Shown in pieces: positions 33,694-42,609 of a stretch of 64,000 nt of DNA. This DNA comes from MGIIb-Q1 sp964342465 (lineage in GTDB: Archaea; Thermoplasmatota; Poseidoniia; Poseidoniales; Thalassarchaeaceae). The stretch spans positions 99,975-163,974 of the forward strand of contig CAYFFQ010000004.1 in the NCBI GenBank assembly GCA_964342465.1, written 5' to 3'. A model generated the notes under the pieces. It worked only from the letters and a program-made list of their open reading frames with translations. It was not told the origin of the DNA and did no database searches. The position numbers and the translations under genes are program-made. Position 1 is the first letter of the stretch. Every line of letters begins with the position of its first letter.

Positions 33694-34851
33694 ATGATTA
33701 ACTCTTCTGATATCGCCGAAATCCTCAATGATTACGACAGGATGAAGTTGAGAATCGGAATGACGGCCAGCCACTCCGCCCTTGACATCTGCGACGGGGC
33801 CATCGAAGAGGGTTTTCCAACCGTGGCGTATTGCCAAAAGGGTAGAGAAAAGACTTACTCCGAGTACTTCAAGACTGCTCGGAACCAATCTGGAAGAGTG
33901 GTACGAGGGATGGTTGATAAAGCGATAATTCTTGAAAGATTCGACGATGTTCTTAATCCTGACTTTCAGCAGGGGATGCGGGAGAGAAACGTCGTCTACA
34001 TCCCAAATCGCTCATTCACATCCTATTGTGGAATCCAAGCTATCGAGGATGATTTTCGAGTCCCTATGTTCGGCAGTCGCAACATGCTGAGGATGGAAGA
34101 GAGAACGGAGGAGCAGGATTACTACTGGATATTGGACAGAGCAGGACTGCCATATCCCGAAGCCATTGAGAACCCCGAGGACATCGATTGCCTTGTGATA
34201 GTCAAACTTCACCACGCTGAAAAGAAGTTGGAGAGAGGTTTCTTCACCTGCGCTACTAGGGAGGAGTATGAGGAGAAATCACAGTCACTTCTATCTCAAG
34301 GTGTAATCGACCAAGAGAGTCTTGCTGGAGCACGAATCGAGCGATATGTCATCGGGCCGGTCTTCAATCTCAACTTCTTTTACAGCCCTCTCGCAGAGGA
34401 TATGCCCAAACTAGAACTGCTCGGTGTGGATTGGCGATTTGAATCAAGTCTTGATGGTCATGTCAGACTACCGGCACCACAGCAGATGACGATGCCCTTG
34501 CATCAACAGATTCCTGAAATGACCGTGGTGGGTCACAATACTGCGACCATTCGTGAGAGTCTTCTCGAGAGCGCCTTCGAACTGGGTGAGAAGTTCATCA
34601 CCGCCAGTAAGGAACACTATGACCCTGGTATCGTCGGACCGTTTTGCCTCCAGACCTGTATAGACAAGGACATGAACTACTCCATCTATGATGTTGCACC
34701 TCGTGTGGGCGGGGGCACGAATGTCCATGTCAGTGTCGGCCACCCATACGGAAACGCTACATGGCGAAAGCCGATGAGCAGCGGCCGAAGAATCGCCATG
34801 GAGTTGAGAAAGGCGGTTGAACAGGACCGCCTCGATGAAGTCCTGACCTGA
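33694..34851 (+). CDS. purP: Formate-dependent FAICAR synthetase PurP
   Basis: The 385-residue protein is the archaeal ATP-grasp enzyme that converts AICAR plus formate and ATP to FAICAR, the ninth step of purine synthesis. Matching features are the N-terminal GMTASHSALDICDGAIEEGF, FTSYCGIQAIEDDF and VPMFGSRNMLRMEER blocks, YVIGPVFNLNFFYSP, LELLGVDWRFESSLDG, and YDVAPRVGGGTNVHV near the C-terminus. Length is normal for the family. The gene follows the coiled-coil gene with a 14-base gap and may be co-transcribed with it. Confidence 0.94.
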   Translation: MINSSDIAEILNDYDRMKLRIGMTASHSALDICDGAIEEGFPTVAYCQKGREKTYSEYFKTARNQSGRVVRGMVDKAIILERFDDVLNPDFQQGMRERNVVYIPNRSFTSYCGIQAIEDDFRVPMFGSRNMLRMEERTEEQDYYWILDRAGLPYPEAIENPEDIDCLVIVKLHHAEKKLERGFFTCATREEYEEKSQSLLSQGVIDQESLAGARIERYVIGPVFNLNFFYSPLAEDMPKLELLGVDWRFESSLDGHVRLPAPQQMTMPLHQQIPEMTVVGHNTATIRESLLESAFELGEKFITASKEHYDPGIVGPFCLQTCIDKDMNYSIYDVAPRVGGGTNVHVSVGHPYGNATWRKPMSSGRRIAMELRKAVEQDRLDEVLT

Positions 34852-34942
34852 GCACCTTCTCGCCGCAGCCTTCATGACGGCCCCTGCACCGAATTGGGTG
34901 ACCCTCGGAAGTGGAGGTAGGAAGAAGTCCTATCCCGTCTTT

Positions 34943-35398
34943 TCATCCAAGCCTGTTCAGACGCTCTGTGCAATCAACCATCATAGCCCTCACCAACCCT
35001 AGATTAGCCCCCGTTTCCAGTTTCAGGATGAGGAAATGAGAGTCGTCGACCACCCTCGCAGTTATCACGCCTCCAGTGGCCAAAATCGTCGCAGAATCAA
35101 CCCCCTCTATGGAAAGTTCCTCCATCAATGATTCTCCTCTGCCGATGAGTGAAGGTAGAAGGGATGCTTCTCCCTCAACATATTTGGGTGACCCACCCAC
35201 GATTTCTTCCATGAACCCCTCGCTCGTGGAAAGGGCTACCCACTCGACCCCTTCGACCTGCAACAGTTCGCTGAGGATGGCCCGCTTCACAGAATGATGC
35301 GAGGAAATGAGGTCAATAAACACAATCCCCAAGGGCCACCCAGACATCGTGCTTGCCGTAAGTAGTAATGAGGCACAATACTCAAAGCCGTTAGGCAT
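34943..35398 (-). CDS. Roadblock/LC7-like domain protein
   Basis: The C-terminal ~125 of 151 residues show the roadblock pattern: a helix (VKRAILSELLQVEGVEWVALST), a strand and turn with SEGF, a long central helix (EASLLPSLIGRGESLMEELS), strands with SATILATGGVITARVV and FLILKLETGANLGLVRAMM, and a closing helix. Roadblock proteins such as MglB control small GTPases or act as dimeric scaffolds. No Ras-like GTPase is adjacent. The start is uncertain: a later ATG at 35347 is possible. Recognition is by fold pattern only. Confidence 0.5.
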   Translation of the reverse strand: MPNGFEYCASLLLTASTMSGWPLGIVFIDLISSHHSVKRAILSELLQVEGVEWVALSTSEGFMEEIVGGSPKYVEGEASLLPSLIGRGESLMEELSIEGVDSATILATGGVITARVVDDSHFLILKLETGANLGLVRAMMVDCTERLNRLG

Positions 35399-35407
35399 GA
35401 AAATGGC

Positions 35408-36637
35408 TCAATCATCTCGCTTCTTGTAGGCGCGAGCAGTCCCTCGCCTGACATTGATTCTCAGATTCACACTCCTACGACCCTTCCTTTTCTTCGTCTT
35501 CTTCTCAGGGGTGTCTGCGGCATCCGGCTGATTGAGATGTTCGAGTCCACCAGAATCAAGGATTCTTGAAAGGTCGTCAAGCGTTAGCGCACCGCCGGTG
35601 GCAGCGTGTTTGCGTAATGTAGAGATGCGGATGCGAACTTTCCGCCCTCGTTTCTCATCACCTCTCCTGATGTTCAGGTATGCCTCAAGGCGACCGATCT
35701 CTCGCTTGTGATTCCGCCGCCGTTTGTGTTGTCTGTCCATCGTGGATGCCAATTTAGCAATGCTGTCATTCAGTTTTTCAACTTCCTTGAAATTGATGTC
35801 TACACCCTCAAGTCGAGTAGATTTTGCGGCGGTGGTCTCTGCCATGTCCTGTTGTTCATCCTTTAGTTCATCCAACTTCTTCACGATTTCCTTCTGTGAG
35901 CGATAGAGTTCAACCAATGTCTTGTGCAATTGTTCAGATTGTTTCTTCAATTTGTGCATTTCAATTAGTTCAAAGAAGAAAGAAAACCGCTGGATTTCAA
36001 TCGGAAGGTGAGGTGCTGAAGTCGGCGGGTCTGGAACCTGAGTCAACTCATGGTAGGTTTTTCGCATCCTCTCTTCAATGACGAAAAGTGGTGGGGAAAT
36101 CCGCTCGTTGATGCTGTCCCTTTCCCTCTTTATAGAGCCAATTTGGGAAGAACGTTCTCTCATCTCCCTGAACAGTTTTGTGCGTTCCTTGGACATGCCA
36201 TGTGTCATGTTGAGGGCATTCCTCAACGCTTGGACTGTGGAAATCTGATTGCTCCTCTCCTGTTTGTTTGATTCTATCTGACTATCTAGCGCCCGCAGGT
36301 CAGATTTGTGTTCCTTGAGCATCTCTTCGATTTTGTGACTCTCTAATTCTCTGATGTCCGCGAACAGGTCTGCTTTGGACGAATCACGCCCCTGCTGAGG
36401 ATGTGAACCACCATCTCGCCGTTGGCGACCGCCGCCACCACTGCCGCGGCCACCACTCTGCCCACGGCCTCCGCCTCGCTGTTGGCGACCGCCGCGACCA
36501 CTGCCGCGGCCACCACTCTGCCCACGGCCTCGACCGCCGCCACCACTCTGCCCACGGCCTCCGCCTCGCTGTTGGCGACCGCCGCCACCGTGACGGCGCC
36601 CGCCTCTCTCGGCCGGTGAATCGGAATCGTCACTCAT
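35408..36637 (-). CDS. Coiled-coil protein with RGG/GGR-repeat N-terminal tail
   Basis: Residues 10-87 of this 409-residue protein are low-complexity Gly, Arg, Gln and Ser in RGG-like units (GGRQQRGGGRGQSGG repeated), as seen in RNA-binding disordered tails. Residues 95-320 are long heptad helices, and the C-terminal part has a GGALTLDDLSRILDSGGL motif, the COG1340-type ending also present in the 32840 gene, then a strongly basic tail. It overlaps the next coiled-coil gene upstream by four bases (ATGA), so the two are translated together and may form a complex. RNA binding is inferred from the RGG tail. Confidence 0.75.
   Translation of the reverse strand: MSDDSDSPAERGGRRHGGGGRQQRGGGRGQSGGGGRGRGQSGGRGSGRGGRQQRGGGRGQSGGRGSGGGGRQRRDGGSHPQQGRDSSKADLFADIRELESHKIEEMLKEHKSDLRALDSQIESNKQERSNQISTVQALRNALNMTHGMSKERTKLFREMRERSSQIGSIKRERDSINERISPPLFVIEERMRKTYHELTQVPDPPTSAPHLPIEIQRFSFFFELIEMHKLKKQSEQLHKTLVELYRSQKEIVKKLDELKDEQQDMAETTAAKSTRLEGVDINFKEVEKLNDSIAKLASTMDRQHKRRRNHKREIGRLEAYLNIRRGDEKRGRKVRIRISTLRKHAATGGALTLDDLSRILDSGGLEHLNQPDAADTPEKKTKKRKGRRSVNLRINVRRGTARAYKKRDD
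36421..36600. repeat. 60-bp tandem repeat inside the RGG-tail coding region
   Basis: A GC-rich unit beginning GTTGGCGACCGCCGC repeats in register at 36421 and 36481, with a partial third copy from about 36538. The period is 60 bp, i.e. 20 codons. It encodes the RGG/GGR tail of the minus-strand coiled-coil protein. Confidence 0.9.
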
Positions 36638-37452
36638 TCCTTCACCTCGGTGTCATCGTCATCTTGCGCCTTGCGCGACATGCTCGATGGTCCGCCGTCT
36701 GCGACTACCCTAGCTGCGGCAAGCAGGTCTCCTGTGCCATCCTTCAGGTCATCGAATCCATTTTCAATGCGATGATTCCAATACTTCAGTATGTTGTCAG
36801 ATACCTCGAGGAGTGACCGCGCTTTGTTGTATTGGCCCTTGACAACTCTACGCACCTCTTTGTGGTCCTGATATTTCTGGTCCTGACTCTCACTCTCAGT
36901 TGCCAGTTTAATCAAATCGCCATGATGTCTGTCCGCTTCATCAAGCAGTTGCCGATGCTTCGCCCACCCCTCCCGATACTCCTTCAGTTGAGGGTCGTTG
37001 TCCAACCGGTTTGCCACCCATTCCTCATGTTTGCGGGTGAGTTGTTTCATCTCACGAAGCAATTTTCTCTCTTGGTTCAAAGAGTGTGCAGAGGTTTGGA
37101 TTCTCGATTCAACATCTGAAATCTTGTTGGCAAGTTTCTCCTTGGCCCAGGCGGGGTTGGGATTCTTCAGGCGTCCTTCGGATATGAGGGTCTCGCGCAG
37201 GGCCGTGAGGCGAGTTCTCAACTCTCGCGCTTCAGTCTGCAAGGCATCCCTCAACTTCTTCAATTCAGCGACTTCCGCAGTCGCTCTGTTGCGAGAAGCG
37301 AGTTCCTGTTCGACTAGAGGTTCAACCGTATCCAATTCGCTTTTTCGCTCTCGGATAATCTCAGGCAGTACCGCATTCAGGTCATGTCTTCTCTCAATTA
37401 TCGCTCTCGCGAGAGTCTCCGGCGTCATGACCAGCAGTTTGTCGACTTTCAT
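36634..37452 (-). CDS. Coiled-coil protein (COG1340-like)
   Basis: The 272-residue protein is helical throughout, with heptad patterns from about residue 50 to 215 (VAELKKLRDALQTEARELRT is a good example) and an acidic tail (DDDDTEVKE). It lacks the G-x-x-L-T ending seen in its two neighbours. A TATA-like CTTTATG on the minus strand (37481-37487) is about 32 bases before the ATG, consistent with a leaderless start. It is the first gene of a two-gene unit with the RGG coiled-coil gene (ATGA overlap). Function unknown; a paired coiled-coil complex is likely. Confidence 0.7.
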   Translation of the reverse strand: MKVDKLLVMTPETLARAIIERRHDLNAVLPEIIRERKSELDTVEPLVEQELASRNRATAEVAELKKLRDALQTEARELRTRLTALRETLISEGRLKNPNPAWAKEKLANKISDVESRIQTSAHSLNQERKLLREMKQLTRKHEEWVANRLDNDPQLKEYREGWAKHRQLLDEADRHHGDLIKLATESESQDQKYQDHKEVRRVVKGQYNKARSLLEVSDNILKYWNHRIENGFDDLKDGTGDLLAAARVVADGGPSSMSRKAQDDDDTEVKE

Positions 37453-37549
37453 GGGTGTTATTGTCCACCAGCCGACTACTCATAAAGCCTGCCTCAAGAC
37501 AGTGATTCAACAGTAAAGGTCATTCAACCAATGTGGCTGAGGTGAAGTC

Positions 37550-40270
37550 ATGCGAGGCGGTAGGCGACCATCCCACCCCTCCCTCCACAACCAAGGTATT
37601 GGGATATTCATTCCATTCACCATCCTTTGCATGACCCTTCTCTCGCCACTGGTTAGCCTAGCTGAGGCGTCTGGCGGGGGATTGCTCTTTGATTCTTCGA
37701 CTCTCAGCATCCAAGGAAACATGGGTGTTGGTGCTGGCGATGTGAATATCTCAGTCGAGGTAAAATCACACGACATCGGTACGAATGGAAGCATCAATAT
37801 CTCTCTGATTGCGGGCGAGAGCGAAGTTGTATCATTCCAGAACAGTAGTCTGAACATGACATTCAACGAGATTTCCGTAATTCACTTCAACATCACTTCA
37901 CTCCCAGTGGGCCAATACACCCTCACTGTGCTGTTGTTCGGGGATGTGGGGATTCCGTTTGGCAACAATATGAGTCAGTTGAATCAATTTGTCAAGAGGC
38001 TAGCGCCAGCGGACCCGACACTCCTCGCTTCTTCAACTTGGTCAGCGACTCCAGTGGATGGCGAATCTGCAGAGGCTAGCGGAAATGCTACTTTCAGGGA
38101 TGGAGATGCGGGTTGGCTCTTGGTTCCGGTGGAAAACCGCGGCGAGGTGAATTGGTCCGGTCAGATTTCCCTCTCGGTTGATAGCGGCCAACCGATGGGA
38201 CTGAACATCACTGTTTCAGCCCTGGCAACATCACAAGCCAATTTCTCCCTTCCACAATTAACGGAATCCACCGCTGTCTCTCTTGAAGTCAATCTCTCTG
38301 GACAGGTCGCCACACTCAACATCTCTGTAGGGCCACCTCCTCTCCCCACTCTCGTGTTGAGCGGTGACGCCGACTTCTCCTCCCCCTCTCTCGGCGATGA
38401 AGTGAATTGGACCATGAACATCTCAAACAGTGGTGAGAAAGATTGGGACGGCTCTCTTGTCTGCACATTTTCAGGCTCACAAATCGCAGATGAACAGTTC
38501 TTGGTGGGGGTTGGGCAGACACTATCGCATTCCTTCACCCTATCAGTCCGGCCCGGTGAGTTGAGTTGCTGGTTGGCTGCGGGTCAGCGAGTGGCTGCTG
38601 AATCTCAGTTGTCCCTCAATTATTCCTACGACATGGATGCCGCACACTTTACGCCGGCGAGTTCCATCGGATTGGTGTTTGATGGTGGTGGATTGCATGT
38701 TGGTGACACCTTACATGCATCACTTATCGTCCATAACGGTGGAGATTTGGCTGGAAACGCAAAGTTGGTCATTACAGATTCTGCACAGGTTTCACAAGGA
38801 ATTAGTAGGACATACCAGGTAGGTGAAAGCCTTCAAGTAGAGGCTGAACATCAACTCATCGGTAGCGCTGGAAACAGAACCATACAATGGGCATTGGTGA
38901 GTGAGGATGGATTGGTGGCGGAAAATCTGTCGGGTGAATTGAGCATTGATGTACTCTCACCACAACGATGTGATGTCACAATTTCTAAGGCCGATTGGAC
39001 GAATTCAGGTGGAATCGTTCAAACAGTTGACATCTCACTCTCCGAGGGCGGCCCGAGAGTAGTAAGGGTTCAGTCAGGGATTGTCATATCCGGCGAGAAG
39101 AGCACCGTATTCGATTTCTCGGTGAGCATCCAACCCGGAATCCGCTCTCTCTCTCTGAATCTCGGTCATATTCGAGGGGCTGAGTCGGTATGGGTCAACA
39201 TCTCAGAGGATGGTTGGCTAGCGGCGGGAGCCTCAGAATTGAGTGATTCACGCACAATCACGGAACCGACCATCATTCCTTCTGTTGTTCTCGGTGTGGC
39301 CAACCCGCCTGTTCCGATGAACGGAGAGCCGGTGCGAATCGCCTACACCATCTCCAATGCCGGTAGTGGTACAGCGCAAGTCGGAGTCCTTGTCCTGACC
39401 ATGACTTCCTCAGGAGAAGTTCTTTGGGAAGGTTCAGCACCACTCGTTGAGGCCGACTCCAGTGAGTCGGGGATGATAGAGTTGAGTGAATGGCCTTCTG
39501 GAACAGTGGTGGATGTTGAACTCGAATGGCGAGTGAACGGTGAGGAAACCGTAGCGATGAAGTCATTCCCATCCAAGAATCAAGACGAAGAAGGGGGGTG
39601 GGACATCGCTTGGGCCTCTCTTCTCTATGGCGCCGTCGCAGGTATTGTCGTCTCAGCCATCGCTCGATTCGTCTTCGTTTGGAGAGACCAAGACCCAGAG
39701 GAGAAGGCACGGTTCAAGGATGAGAGGAGAGCAGCGAGAGAAGCAGCCAAGAAGAAGGCAGAGGAGCGGATGAATCAGAAACGTGCTTCAACTGAGAAAA
39801 GGGAGGTCGCCTGCCCCGATTGTGAGATGACCCTGCGCGTACCGTCAGATTACTCCGGCCAAGCGAGATGCCCAGCCTGTACGACGGTCTTCGCCGTCGA
39901 AGCGGAGACTGCACCAGAGGCGGTGCAGACAGCGGATTCAAGAGTATCAGCAGGAGATGCGGCGGAAGTTGCGGCCGAGGAAGTCACGGCGCACTCAGAT
40001 GCAGAAGAGGATACATCTTCTGCCCCGCAGGGTGAGAGGATGAGACAATCAGAATCTCTTTCCCCTGAGCAGAGCGATGAGAACAAGTCCTATCCCAAGC
40101 CGAGAAAAGAAAGTGCCGGCGACGCAGAGATTCAAAAAAGAGCATTCTCATCGAACGATGAAATACGCTGCCCAGATTGCGGCCAACGGTTAAGAGTGCC
40201 CTATGAACGGCGACCTATTACAGCAAAATGTGCGAGGTGTGAATGCAAATTCAGCGCAGAGAAGAAATGA
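37550..40270 (+). CDS. Large surface protein: signal peptide, repeated beta domains, membrane anchor, two cytoplasmic zinc ribbons
   Basis: The 906-residue protein has an N-terminal signal (hydrophobic core IFIPFTILCMTLLSPLVSLAEA) and about 640 residues of repeated beta-sandwich units of CARDB type, with many N-x-S/T sequons (for example NISVE, NFSL, NMTF). A membrane helix lies at about 686-707 (ASLLYGAVAGIVVSAIARFV), then a charged helix, and two cytoplasmic CxxC-CxxC zinc ribbons (CPDC...CPAC near 755-775; CPDC...CARC near 875-895), separated by an acidic Ser/Glu-rich linker. The ribbons resemble MJ0042-type fingers. A GAGGTGA ribosome site precedes the ATG. The DtxR-type regulator follows after 9 bases, so they form an operon. 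Confidence 0.8.
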   Translation: MRGGRRPSHPSLHNQGIGIFIPFTILCMTLLSPLVSLAEASGGGLLFDSSTLSIQGNMGVGAGDVNISVEVKSHDIGTNGSINISLIAGESEVVSFQNSSLNMTFNEISVIHFNITSLPVGQYTLTVLLFGDVGIPFGNNMSQLNQFVKRLAPADPTLLASSTWSATPVDGESAEASGNATFRDGDAGWLLVPVENRGEVNWSGQISLSVDSGQPMGLNITVSALATSQANFSLPQLTESTAVSLEVNLSGQVATLNISVGPPPLPTLVLSGDADFSSPSLGDEVNWTMNISNSGEKDWDGSLVCTFSGSQIADEQFLVGVGQTLSHSFTLSVRPGELSCWLAAGQRVAAESQLSLNYSYDMDAAHFTPASSIGLVFDGGGLHVGDTLHASLIVHNGGDLAGNAKLVITDSAQVSQGISRTYQVGESLQVEAEHQLIGSAGNRTIQWALVSEDGLVAENLSGELSIDVLSPQRCDVTISKADWTNSGGIVQTVDISLSEGGPRVVRVQSGIVISGEKSTVFDFSVSIQPGIRSLSLNLGHIRGAESVWVNISEDGWLAAGASELSDSRTITEPTIIPSVVLGVANPPVPMNGEPVRIAYTISNAGSGTAQVGVLVLTMTSSGEVLWEGSAPLVEADSSESGMIELSEWPSGTVVDVELEWRVNGEETVAMKSFPSKNQDEEGGWDIAWASLLYGAVAGIVVSAIARFVFVWRDQDPEEKARFKDERRAAREAAKKKAEERMNQKRASTEKREVACPDCEMTLRVPSDYSGQARCPACTTVFAVEAETAPEAVQTADSRVSAGDAAEVAAEEVTAHSDAEEDTSSAPQGERMRQSESLSPEQSDENKSYPKPRKESAGDAEIQKRAFSSNDEIRCPDCGQRLRVPYERRPITAKCARCECKFSAEKK

Positions 40271-40279
40271 GGTTTTCAG

Positions 40280-40930
40280 ATGACTGGCCCGATAAGAGAA
40301 GACCAGGAGATGTACCTCAAGATTCTCTACGAGGCTCACAAACGCGACTCTACACGCCCCATCCGCACTTCCGAGGTGGCTGAGGCGATGGGTGTGACGG
40401 CGGCGAGTGCCAGTGAGATGCTCAAACGATTAGGGGTCAAGGGTTTTGTGGACCATGTTCCCTACAAAGGGGTCACCCTCAATGCACAGGGAGTGGTGGC
40501 AGCAAGCCGGGTGAAGAGACGAGAGGCTCTTCTAGAGATTTTCCTTGAGAGGGTACTTCATTTCCAAGGCGATATCAATGATGCTGCGTGCAGGTTGGAA
40601 CACGCCTTGACAGATGACCTTGAATTGGCTATAGACCGTATTCTTGGATTCCCTGACCAGGCGCTTGACGGTTCCCCCTTCCCCCCTCGCACCCACAATG
40701 CATCTAGCCGAAGTGGGATTCGCTTGATGGCATTGGAAATGCTTCCCGAGGGGACTGTCGGCATTGTGGAACTGATAGCCCTCGATGGGGCCGGTCGTGA
40801 TTCACTCTCCCAACTTGGGTTAGAGGTTGGTGCGAGGATTCTACGAACGGCTGATGGGTTGTTGATAGATGGGAGTCACCATCTCGTCTCGCAATCACTT
40901 CTCGAACATATCCTAGTTCAGCCCCAGTGA
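40280..40930 (+). CDS. DtxR/MntR-family metal-dependent transcriptional regulator
   Basis: The 216-residue protein starts with the winged helix typical of the family: EDQEMYLKILYEAHKRD, IRTSEVAEAMGVTAASASEMLKRL and VPYKGVTLNAQG. A dimerisation/metal-binding region follows (EIFLERVLHF, ACRLEHALTDDLELAIDRIL), with His and Glu at expected ligand positions, and a C-terminal SH3-like FeoA domain (LPEGTVGIVELIAL). Members repress iron or manganese uptake genes when metal-loaded. It is co-transcribed with the surface protein upstream, so it might regulate that operon; targets cannot be read from this window. Confidence 0.9.
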   Translation: MTGPIREDQEMYLKILYEAHKRDSTRPIRTSEVAEAMGVTAASASEMLKRLGVKGFVDHVPYKGVTLNAQGVVAASRVKRREALLEIFLERVLHFQGDINDAACRLEHALTDDLELAIDRILGFPDQALDGSPFPPRTHNASSRSGIRLMALEMLPEGTVGIVELIALDGAGRDSLSQLGLEVGARILRTADGLLIDGSHHLVSQSLLEHILVQPQ

Positions 40931-40976
40931 GGGGGTGTGGGTCGGTTGTCGGCCATCAGAGCGACCATACTCGCAA

Positions 40977-41093
40977 GCAATCTTGGCGAATGGAAACCGA
41001 GTTCGCCAGCAATCTTGTCGACGGGAAACTGAGTTCGCCAGCAATCTTGTCGACGGGAAACCGAGTTCGCCAGCAATCTTGTCGACGACTGCG
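40977..41093. repeat. Tandem array, 32-bp period, about 3.6 copies
   Basis: Units starting GCAATCTTG begin at 40977, 41009, 41041 and 41073. Each reads through CGACGGGAAACCGAGTTCG; the first copy is the most divergent and the fourth is partial. The array lies 46 bases after the DtxR-type gene's stop, in the 40931-41456 gap, which holds no supported gene. Confidence 0.9.
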
Positions 41094-41160
41094 AAATGCG
41101 GTGATAGGACCGTGAGTGACGGACTCACTCGTCTCAATACCGATTGTTTGCGGCCAGTGA

Positions 41161-41405
41161 GGTGGAGTGCGTTATTCTTGCAGCGGACGACAGCGAGGGT
41201 GCGATTGTTTGTGGCCTCAGAGGTGGAGTGCGTTATTCTTGCAGCGGAAGACAGCGAGGGTGCGATTGTTTGTGTCCTCAGAGGTGGAGTGCGTAATTCT
41301 TACAGCGGACGACAGCGAGGGTGCGATTGTTTGCGGCCTCAGAGGTGGAGTGCGTAATTCTTACAGCGGACGACAGCGAGGGTGCGATGGTTCACCCGCA
41401 GTGAG
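41161..41405. repeat. Tandem array, 61-bp period, four copies
   Basis: Units starting GGTGGAGTGCG begin at 41161, 41222, 41283 and 41344, an exact 61-bp period. Each contains CAGCGGACGACAGCGAGGGT. Copies differ at a few positions (GTTATTCTTGC against GTAATTCTTAC in the last two). Because 61 is not a multiple of three, the long frame crossing it is not evidence of coding. It ends about 50 bases before the coiled-coil gene at 41457. Confidence 0.93.
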
Positions 41406-41456
41406 GTGCAATTCCATAAGTCGCCTTGATATGGGGGGGGTGGCTCGGCGTGTGCG

Positions 41457-42470
41457 ATGGCAACGGTGGATGAGCAGCGAGACCCAGTTGCGGAGGCGGT
41501 GAGAGAGCGACTTTCGTCGATGGAAGCGAAGATGCGGAAATTGAGCGACCAACGCAGAGCCCACAACGATTCTGCTCGTGCCAACGCCGATAAGCGCAAC
41601 GCGATTCAAGCGCAGTACAACGAACTGAAGGATGTCATCAAAGAGATACTGGAGTCTCAGAAAGAGGTCCGTCTTAGGGCGAAAGTGCACCAAGCGCGAA
41701 GAGATGCCATTCAGGAGCAATTGCGCGGCATGTTCGCGAGGTCAAAGGAAGCAAAGGGAAACCGCAAGAAGTCGGTGGTTTTGCAACTTTCTGAAAACCG
41801 AGCCGAAGTAGAAAGGCTGGAAAACAGATTGGAGCGTGATGGAAATGTCTCCCTCGATGCAGAGAAGGGAATTCACCGCCGCCTCAAGACTCTAAGGTCT
41901 GAGATAGCGGTTCTTGAACCTCAAGTGGAGGAAGAGGTCAGAATCAAAATTGACCTTGATGACATGGAGGGCTCGATTGAACTTCTGAGGGTCGAGGCTG
42001 ATGCAGAACATAAACTGATGGTGGAAGCACACGCTGAAGCGGACAAAATCTGGGAAGAAATCAAACCCAAGTTCGATGAGAGGGATTTTCTTAAGGCGGA
42101 GGGGGACAGGCTTCACAACCTCTTCGTTAAACACAGAGAAGAGGCCAATTCCGTCCATCAACAGATTCAGGAGTTGGCCGACCAAGTGACCGAGGCTCGC
42201 AACGAACTGCAGGCGATGAGAGAGGAGAGAGAATCGTGGATAGTTGAACACAACAAGTCGGTTGAGGAATCCACTTCTACACCTAAGGATGATGAAGAAC
42301 TCGCAGAAAATCTGGTCCATGGACTTCTCGGGTCAGGTAGTCTATCGCTGGGGGGGTCTACTCTTTCCTCAAATACTGTCCGTGCCACCAAGAAAAAGCG
42401 GCGCAGAACCCAATACAAACCGACTGGTCCTCGCCGTGGTGGCAGAGCGGCGAGAGAGAATAACGAATAG
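41457..42470 (+). CDS. Coiled-coil protein (COG1340-like) with basic tail
   Basis: The 337-residue protein has long heptad helices from about residue 15 to 275 (QRRAHNDSARANADKRNAIQ near the start, KFDERDFLKAEGDRLHNLF later), a short Gly/Ser segment (LLGSGSLSLGGSTLSS) at the position of the COG1340-type ending, and a Lys/Arg-rich C-terminus (KKKRRRTQ, RRGGRAARE). The basic tail could touch nucleic acid or the ribosome. It is the fourth protein of this type in the window and stands alone after the 61-bp array. Confidence 0.7.
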   Translation: MATVDEQRDPVAEAVRERLSSMEAKMRKLSDQRRAHNDSARANADKRNAIQAQYNELKDVIKEILESQKEVRLRAKVHQARRDAIQEQLRGMFARSKEAKGNRKKSVVLQLSENRAEVERLENRLERDGNVSLDAEKGIHRRLKTLRSEIAVLEPQVEEEVRIKIDLDDMEGSIELLRVEADAEHKLMVEAHAEADKIWEEIKPKFDERDFLKAEGDRLHNLFVKHREEANSVHQQIQELADQVTEARNELQAMREERESWIVEHNKSVEESTSTPKDDEELAENLVHGLLGSGSLSLGGSTLSSNTVRATKKKRRRTQYKPTGPRRGGRAARENNE

Positions 42471-42609
42471 AACCGCTCCTCCCTCGGCTGGTAGTGCGGA
42501 GGTGACGAGGCTGTGGCACACATTCGCCCGAGGCATCTATCCCTCCGCAGCAGTTTGAAGGCCGCCCATCGCCCTGTTGCCTAGTCATCATCGGTTGCAC
42601 AGAACCCTC

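Noticed and set aside
36403..36816. Plus-strand frames over the RGG repeat
   Set aside because: They are antisense to the coiled-coil gene and arise from the GC-rich repeat; the minus-strand frame continues into a coherent protein.
40935..41502. Open frames of 110-140 codons across the 32-bp and 61-bp arrays
   Set aside because: Successive copies shift frame, so the translation does not repeat in one frame and resembles no protein; no ribosome site is seen.
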